Assembly (NCBI GenBank): GCA_002700305.1
Contig: PACZ01000029.1
Location: forward strand, 1 to 64,000
Direction: 5' to 3'
DNA length: 64,000 bases
From: Hyphomonas sp.
Lineage (GTDB): Bacteria > Pseudomonadota > Alphaproteobacteria > Caulobacterales > Hyphomonadaceae
The translations under genes were made by a program, and so were the position numbers. The notes under the pieces were generated by a model. The model was not told where the DNA came from and ran no database searches. It saw only the letters and a program-made list of their open reading frames with translations. This document shows, one piece after another, positions 59,560-64,000 of the stretch. Numbering within the stretch: the first letter of the stretch is position 1; each line of letters begins with the position of its first letter.

Positions 59560-59994
59560 ATGACAGACGCAATCCGCCGCTCCGGCGAAGAACGGCAGGC
59601 TTCGATCCAGCACACTGCGGCCGCCCTCGGCATCGACGAGGCGCTGGTGTCGCAGCTGGTCGACACCTTCTATGCCCGCGTGCGGGAGGACGACCTCCTG
59701 GGGCCCGTCTTCCAGACGGCGCTCGGTGAGGACTGGGGCCCGCATCTCGCCAAGCTGAAGGATTTCTGGTCGGCCATCGCGCTCGGCACGCGGCGCTATA
59801 ATGGCCGCCCGATGCCCGCGCATCTGCGCCTGTCAGACCGCATCACCGAAGCCCATTTCGCGCGCTGGCTGGGCCTGTTCCGCGAAACCGTCGACGCGCT
59901 GATGCCGAATCCCGCCGCGGCCGACTTCTTCTACGACCGCGCGAACATGATCGGCCGGAATTTCAAGGCCATGATCTTCGCGCTGAACGCATGA
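59560..59994 (+). CDS. group III truncated haemoglobin
   Basis: The 144-residue globin belongs to the trHb group III type: helices with LVDTFYARVREDDLLGPVF, PHLAKLKDFWSAIALGTRRYNG and HLRLSDRITEAHFARWLGLF, including the proximal histidine region. These proteins bind O2/NO; in Campylobacter a relative (Ctb) affects oxygen handling. It is followed immediately by a Pho-box-like element and pit. Confidence 0.85.
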   Translation: MTDAIRRSGEERQASIQHTAAALGIDEALVSQLVDTFYARVREDDLLGPVFQTALGEDWGPHLAKLKDFWSAIALGTRRYNGRPMPAHLRLSDRITEAHFARWLGLFRETVDALMPNPAAADFFYDRANMIGRNFKAMIFALNA

Positions 59995-59999
59995 GTTTC

Positions 60000-60017
60000 A
60001 TGACAGTCTTGTGACAT
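60000..60017 (-). promoter_or_regulatory. Pho-box-like element upstream of pit
   Basis: Read on the minus strand, ATGTCACAAGACTGTCAT contains two TGTCA copies with an 11-bp period. It agrees with the PhoB consensus CTGTCATAAAACTGTCAT at 15 of 18 positions. It lies 86 bp before the pit start. In Sinorhizobium the orfA-pit operon is repressed by PhoB; the same logic is plausible here. Confidence 0.6.
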
Positions 60018-60102
60018 CTACAGCCGGATATTTCGAATCCAGTTGAAAATTCCGGCTGCATGCGGCTGATGCGGCTCATCGCCTGCAAGCGAAGGGGCTC
60101 TC

Positions 60103-61617
60103 ATGGCTGACGGCAAGGATCCGACACTCGTCAAGGAAACCCTCGATAAGGACCTTGCCAAGATCGGCAGGGCCGAGGCCGCCGTCCAGGCCACCGCGCG
60201 CAGTGTTGTTGCCCCCGGTCTCGCCTTCCTGTTCCTGGCTGCCATCGTCGTCATCGGCGGGGCCCTTCTCGGCGGACAGGACAACGGCCTCCTGATCATC
60301 GCCGCAGCCGCCATCGGCGGTTATATGGCCCTCAATATCGGCGCCAATGACGTGGCCAACAATGTCGGCCCGGCGGTTGGCTCCAAGGCGCTGACCATTG
60401 GCGGCGCCCTCGTCATCGCCGCCATCTGCGAAAGCGCCGGCGCCCTGCTGGCCGGCGGCGACGTCGTCTCCACCATTTCCAAAGGCATCATCGATCCCGC
60501 CACCGTGCCGACGACCGAGACCTTTGTCTGGCTGATGATGGCGGCGCTGATCTCCTCGGCCCTCTGGGTAAACCTCGCCACCGTGCTGAACGCGCCGGTC
60601 TCGACCACCCATGCCGTGGTCGGCGGCGTGATGGGCGCCGGCATCGCCGCCGCCGGCTTCGCCGCGGTTCACTGGCCCACCATGGGCTCGATCGCCGCCA
60701 GCTGGGTGATCTCCCCCATTCTCGGCGGCATCATCGCCGCGGCTGTGCTGGCCTTCATCAAGATTTTCATCATCTACCGCGAAGACAAGATCGCCGCCGC
60801 GCGCCGCTGGGTGCCCGTGCTGATCGCGCTCATGGCCGGCGCTTTCGGCACCTACATGGCGCTGAAGGGCGTGAAGAAGCTGGTCCATATCGACATGCCG
60901 CACGCGCTGATGATCGGCGCCGGTGTCGCCGTGCTCGCCTGGCTGATCACCCATCCGCTGATCAAGCGCCAGTCGCGCGGCATGCCCAACCGCAACCAGT
61001 CGCTGCGCCAGCTCTTCGTGTGGCCGCTGATCTTCTCCGCCGCCCTGCTCTCCTTCGCGCACGGCGCAAACGACGTCGCCAATGCCATCGGCCCGCTGGC
61101 CGCCATCGTGCACGCAGTGGAAGCCGGTGAAGTCGCCTCCAAGGTCCACATTCCGATCTGGGTGATGCTGATCGGGGCCGCCGGCATCTCCTTCGGCCTC
61201 GTCCTGTTCGGGCCGAAACTGATCCGCATGGTCGGCCAGTCGATCACCAAGCTGAACCCGATGCGCGCCTTCTGCGTGGCGCTCGCCGCCGCCGTGACCG
61301 TGATCATCGCCAGCTGGCTGGGCCTGCCGGTCTCCTCCACGCACATCGCCGTGGGCGCCGTGTTCGGCGTCGGCTTCTTCCGGGAATGGTTCACCGCGAA
61401 CTCGCGCACGCGCCTGCGCTACATCCACGCCTATGCGCCGAACGCGGCCAAGACCCAGTATGCCGGCGTCCAGCGCCGCCGCGCCGCCCGCAAGCTGGTG
61501 CGCCGCGCGCATGTGAACACGATTGTGGCTGCCTGGGTCATCACCGTCCCGGCCTCAGCCATTCTGGCCGCCGCGATCTTCTTCGCGCTGGAACATCTGT
61601 TCGGCGTGGTCAGCTAG
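60103..61617 (+). CDS. pit: Pit-type low-affinity phosphate transporter
   Basis: The 504-residue PiT permease has about ten or more helices and the two inverted PHO4 signatures GANDVANNVGPAVGSKAL (first half) and FAHGANDVANAIGPLAAI (second half). It imports metal-phosphate with H+. An extra N-terminal cytoplasmic stretch of about 35 residues precedes the first helix. The Pho-box-like site upstream suggests repression when phosphate is scarce and PhoB is active. Its stop is 2 nt from the convergent NTF2-like gene. Confidence 0.92.
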   Translation: MADGKDPTLVKETLDKDLAKIGRAEAAVQATARSVVAPGLAFLFLAAIVVIGGALLGGQDNGLLIIAAAAIGGYMALNIGANDVANNVGPAVGSKALTIGGALVIAAICESAGALLAGGDVVSTISKGIIDPATVPTTETFVWLMMAALISSALWVNLATVLNAPVSTTHAVVGGVMGAGIAAAGFAAVHWPTMGSIAASWVISPILGGIIAAAVLAFIKIFIIYREDKIAAARRWVPVLIALMAGAFGTYMALKGVKKLVHIDMPHALMIGAGVAVLAWLITHPLIKRQSRGMPNRNQSLRQLFVWPLIFSAALLSFAHGANDVANAIGPLAAIVHAVEAGEVASKVHIPIWVMLIGAAGISFGLVLFGPKLIRMVGQSITKLNPMRAFCVALAAAVTVIIASWLGLPVSSTHIAVGAVFGVGFFREWFTANSRTRLRYIHAYAPNAAKTQYAGVQRRRAARKLVRRAHVNTIVAAWVITVPASAILAAAIFFALEHLFGVVS

Positions 61618-61619
61618 CC

Positions 61620-62057
61620 TCAGGCAAGATCCAGCGCGCGCAGTACGGCGCCCTGGTCGAAATAGGGCCGCTCGCAGATGATGCGGTCGCTGCCCGGCGC
61701 AAACTCGAACGTCGCCGCCATCCGCACCCGGAAGCTCCGCCCCGTCGGCTCGATCACCTTGTCGCCCACACGCAGCGGCCCGGTATGCGTGCCGGTCAGC
61801 CAGAACTCGACCAGCAGCGTGTCGGCCGCTTCATCGACCGCGATGGAAATGATCTCATTGTCCTGGTCCGGAAACGGCGTGCGCGACAGCTCGAAATAGC
61901 GCCGCACCGCCGCCTCCCCGTCAAACACCTGCCCGCCGCCATGCATCTCGTAACGCGGATGCTCAAACGTCGCGATCACCGCATCCCAATCATGCGTGAC
62001 CTCAAGGGCCATGTGATTGCGGACGTTTGCGATACGGGCTTCTGTGAGTGTGGTCAC
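61620..62057 (-). CDS. SnoaL/NTF2-like protein (145 aa)
   Basis: The 145-residue protein of the NTF2/SnoaL fold has the usual pattern HDWDAVIATFEHPRYEMHGGGQ, FDGEAAVRRYFELSRTPFPD and a C-terminal strand. Such proteins can be small polyketide cyclases, isomerases or non-enzymatic. No function is assignable. It is convergent with pit and is the last core-like gene before the A+T-richer module at 62.2 kb. Confidence 0.7.
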   Translation of the reverse strand: MTTLTEARIANVRNHMALEVTHDWDAVIATFEHPRYEMHGGGQVFDGEAAVRRYFELSRTPFPDQDNEIISIAVDEAADTLLVEFWLTGTHTGPLRVGDKVIEPTGRSFRVRMAATFEFAPGSDRIICERPYFDQGAVLRALDLA

Positions 62058-62189
62058 CGCCCCCCCCTTTTTGTTACGTTTCAGTATTCCATGTATAGGG
62101 GAAGTCGCTCAGGTGGAAGTCCTACAAAACCAAGGTTCAACCCACATGAATGAGGGGTGATGATTAGCAGCGAAGCAAGGAACACTAGT

Positions 62190-62633
62190 TTAGGACGCAG
62201 CGCGAACGCGCGCTATTCTGTCTTTCCTCAAAGCATTTAGGAGTGCTGCCTTTGTGACCGATTTAGGAAAAGATTTTTCGGTGTCGAAGACAGCGTTGTA
62301 AACCTTCACCACATTCGCCTTAGTCAAACCACTAGACTCCAAGGCTTTTACACCTTGCTCAAATGATTCATCGCTCGCAAAATTCGCTTTCAGCCTAGCT
62401 GACAGTTCAGCAATTGTTTGCGCCACAGCCTCGGGGTCCTTCCTACTGCCACGGCGCGATGCAGGTGCTTTTTGGCGCCGGGCTTTCCCGGTAGACTTAG
62501 ATGAAATGGTAAACGATGAGTTTTCAAGTTTGCTTAAAAACTCCCTAAGCCCTTCCGAAGGGCGGCGACCAGTTGCGTTTTCTAGTTCACTCAGAAGCGA
62601 GTTGAGTTCCTTAATGGCTTGCTGCTTATTCAT
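62190..62633 (-). CDS. hypothetical partner of the membrane ParA-like ATPase
   Basis: The 147-residue basic protein starts MNKQQAIKELNSLLSELENAT and has a Lys/Arg/Ser-rich middle (KSTGKARRQKAPASRRGSRK) between two helical parts. The C-terminal part (LTKANVVKVYNAVFDT) could be a small DNA- or protein-binding helix bundle. It resembles no family I recognise. Its start overlaps the ParA gene by 8 nt, so the two are translationally coupled. The base composition is visibly more A+T-rich than the rest of the window, suggesting transfer. Confidence 0.7.
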   Translation of the reverse strand: MNKQQAIKELNSLLSELENATGRRPSEGLREFLSKLENSSFTISSKSTGKARRQKAPASRRGSRKDPEAVAQTIAELSARLKANFASDESFEQGVKALESSGLTKANVVKVYNAVFDTEKSFPKSVTKAALLNALRKDRIARVRAAS

Positions 62634-63804
62634 GATTCAGCCTTTTGAAGATCTCTTCACCAACTCGATCAAAAATTGCTCGCACTTCTGCTGTAGCCCG
62701 TCGCGACCCCGCATTTAAATAGCTGATATCCAGCCCAGCCGCATCCCCAATAGCGTTCTTCCGCGGAATATTCGCCTTGGACAGTACTACGGAATTTCCG
62801 CCCCAAAACTTTTTGAGACTGTCATTCAGATAGTCGACTATGTCACTTTCTCGGCGAGTAAATGTTTCGTTTCTATAAGTCATAGACGGAACAACACCTA
62901 GCAGCTCCAGGTCAGGAAACAGCTTTTGCCGAGTAGCCGCTATGTCTTGAGAAAAGTATACGGCTGCTTCAGCCGACATCGCATCCAGAACGGTTGGGAT
63001 AATTAAATGCGTACTCGCACAAAAAGCATTTATTGCCCCTGTAGAAAATCTGGGTGGCGCGTCAATTAGAATAATGTCGAACTCATCTTGGACCGTTCTA
63101 TCGTGGAGCAACGCTTCCAATCTGAACCTTACATCATCAACCTTTTTCCCGTTCCGCATGTCACAAATCCAATCGATCATGACGTTTGTTTCGGTATCAG
63201 AAAACTGATAGTAGCAAGTCAGAACTTTGGTATTTGGAAGTGACGTTCCAAGTTCGCGAACCGAATTGAGGAGCTGTTCTGAAGTACCAGAGCCATCGAT
63301 CAAACTATCAACAGCGCTTGCTTTGACAGCCATGTTTGCAGCGGCAGTGACGGTATGAGAAAGCGATCCCTGATAATCCAAATCTATGAGAAGGACTCGC
63401 TTTCCCTTCGCATCCAATACCGCCGCCAAATTGGCGGTTAAGGTCGTCTTTCCAACCCCGCCTTTCATTGCCGCGACCGTCAGGATTGGAATTGAGTTTG
63501 GAAGCTTTTTGGGACGTGTCAGTCGGTCAATCGGTAAAGTCCAAAAGCTAACCTTGGGCGGCGGCATTTCATCAGCACCCAGAGGTTCTTCAGCAGGTTT
63601 CTTTTTCCACCAACTTCTCAACTCCCGGAAAAACCTGAGTAAAGTCGCGGCATAGTTCAAAACGATTAAAGCGGTTACAATTGCTGTTCCAGCAATAACA
63701 ACCCATGGCCTGAATTGTTCTGGGACTAGTGCGACGAACCAGTCCCAGACTTCCTGCCCAGATGGCAGCCCTGTGGACTGACTTCCGTTTGGAATTTCCG
63801 GCAT
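62626..63804 (-). CDS. membrane-anchored ParA/MinD-family ATPase
   Basis: The 392-residue protein has an N-terminal stretch with one membrane helix (WVVIAGTAIVTALIVLNYAA) followed by positive charges (RFFRELRSWWKKK), and a cytoplasmic ParA domain. Walker A is AAMKGGVGKTTLTANLAAVL, the A' box LLIDLDYQGSLSHT, and Walker B FDIILIDAPP. ParA proteins normally move by DNA or membrane binding; here a covalent membrane anchor replaces the usual amphipathic helix. It lacks the tyrosine tail of capsule kinases. It forms an operon with the small gene downstream, in a low-GC module. The ATG at 63804 is chosen for GAGGGG upstream. Confidence 0.8.
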   Translation of the reverse strand: MPEIPNGSQSTGLPSGQEVWDWFVALVPEQFRPWVVIAGTAIVTALIVLNYAATLLRFFRELRSWWKKKPAEEPLGADEMPPPKVSFWTLPIDRLTRPKKLPNSIPILTVAAMKGGVGKTTLTANLAAVLDAKGKRVLLIDLDYQGSLSHTVTAAANMAVKASAVDSLIDGSGTSEQLLNSVRELGTSLPNTKVLTCYYQFSDTETNVMIDWICDMRNGKKVDDVRFRLEALLHDRTVQDEFDIILIDAPPRFSTGAINAFCASTHLIIPTVLDAMSAEAAVYFSQDIAATRQKLFPDLELLGVVPSMTYRNETFTRRESDIVDYLNDSLKKFWGGNSVVLSKANIPRKNAIGDAAGLDISYLNAGSRRATAEVRAIFDRVGEEIFKRLNHE

Positions 63805-63897
63805 ACACACGCCCCCTCACCCGGCGCAATTCTTAAGTTAATCTGTGACAACTTCAAGTCGCATACCACCCAACCATTCGAACACAACAAGAACACC

Positions 63898-63936
63898 CTA
63901 GACAGCACCCCTCCCCCGCTCCATATCTCTCGGCAT
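63898..63936 (-). other. 12-codon ORF with strong ribosome-binding site (leader peptide or gene stump)
   Basis: ATG at 63936 has GGAGGGAG 8 nt upstream, a better site than many real genes have, yet the frame MPRDMERGRGAV ends at TAG after 12 codons. It lies just upstream of the ParA module at the edge of the A+T-richer DNA. It may be a short leader for the module or the 5' end of a chromosomal gene truncated by its insertion. Confidence 0.35.
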
Positions 63937-64000
63937 GGCTCGGTCTCCCTCCAAAGGTGTTTCGGAAGCCCCGGCGATTTTCGGGGCAGATGGCTTCGCG

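Noticed and set aside
62110-62150. tRNA 3' fragment or attachment site beside the A+T-rich module
   Set aside because: GGTTCAACCC resembles a T-arm loop, but no matching acceptor or anticodon arms exist, and no convincing direct repeat was found at the other end (only a weak GGAACACTAG-like similarity).

Overview
The window reads as a GC-rich alphaproteobacterial chromosome, most likely Hyphomonadaceae (Hyphomonas-like, order Caulobacterales/Rhodobacterales). This is inferred from a complete Cpa/Tad pilus locus, a division/cell-wall (dcw) cluster, many TonB/MFS/TetR/P450-type accessory genes, a NepR-like anti-sigma factor and a TacA-like sigma-54 regulator. I could run no database search, so the taxonomy is inference.

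Layout. 1-1.2 kb: infC-rpmI-rplT translation genes on the minus strand (rplT cut by the window edge), with infC probably starting at an ATA codon. 1.3-5.7 kb: a GT4-GT9 glycosyltransferase pair, an alpha/beta hydrolase and a Rieske oxygenase with a large operator-like dyad. 5.8-11.5 kb: flavodoxin, TonB-dependent receptor, epoxide hydrolase, PnuC, an epimerase-like protein with an in-frame 21-bp tandem repeat, and a TPR protein. 11.5-13.8 kb: a four-gene arsenic operon arsR-arsI-acr3-arsC. 13.9-15.2 kb: leucyl aminopeptidase. 15.3-27.5 kb: the tad/cpa type IVc pilus locus, namely a lipoprotein (TadD-like), TadC, TadB, CpaF, CpaE, CpaD, CpaC, CpaB, CpaA and Flp pilin, then a divergent arm with a secreted CpaC-N-domain protein and two TadE/F pseudopilins. 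27.6-29 kb: an MFS protein. 29.2-41.9 kb: mraZ-rsmH-ftsL-ftsI-murE-murF-mraY-murD-ftsW-murG-murC, nearly all joined by stop/start overlaps; murB-ddl-ftsQAZ do not follow murC here.

41.9-42.7 kb is an 0.8-kb gene-free stretch with MraZ-type boxes, DnaA-box matches and a strongly structured candidate RNA. 42.7-48.2 kb: OxyR (with an OxyR box at its start codon), an MFS protein, a MarR-GNAT fusion with a palindromic operator, a sigma-54 response regulator and a NepR-like protein. 48.3-55.6 kb: a cysteine-synthase-like enzyme, an EamA exporter, leuA, a VTT-domain membrane protein, an XRE membrane regulator and an MHS-type transporter. 54.9-58 kb: a TetR regulator and a divergent sterol-desaturase/P450 pair sharing a perfect palindrome. 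58-62 kb: a BaiN-like flavoprotein, a small membrane protein, a group III truncated haemoglobin and a Pit phosphate transporter with a Pho box. 62.1-63.9 kb: an A+T-richer two-gene module coding for a membrane-anchored ParA-type ATPase and a small overlapping partner. It is the most foreign-looking and least explained part of the window.

No rRNA, tRNA, CRISPR array, insertion sequence or complete prophage was seen.
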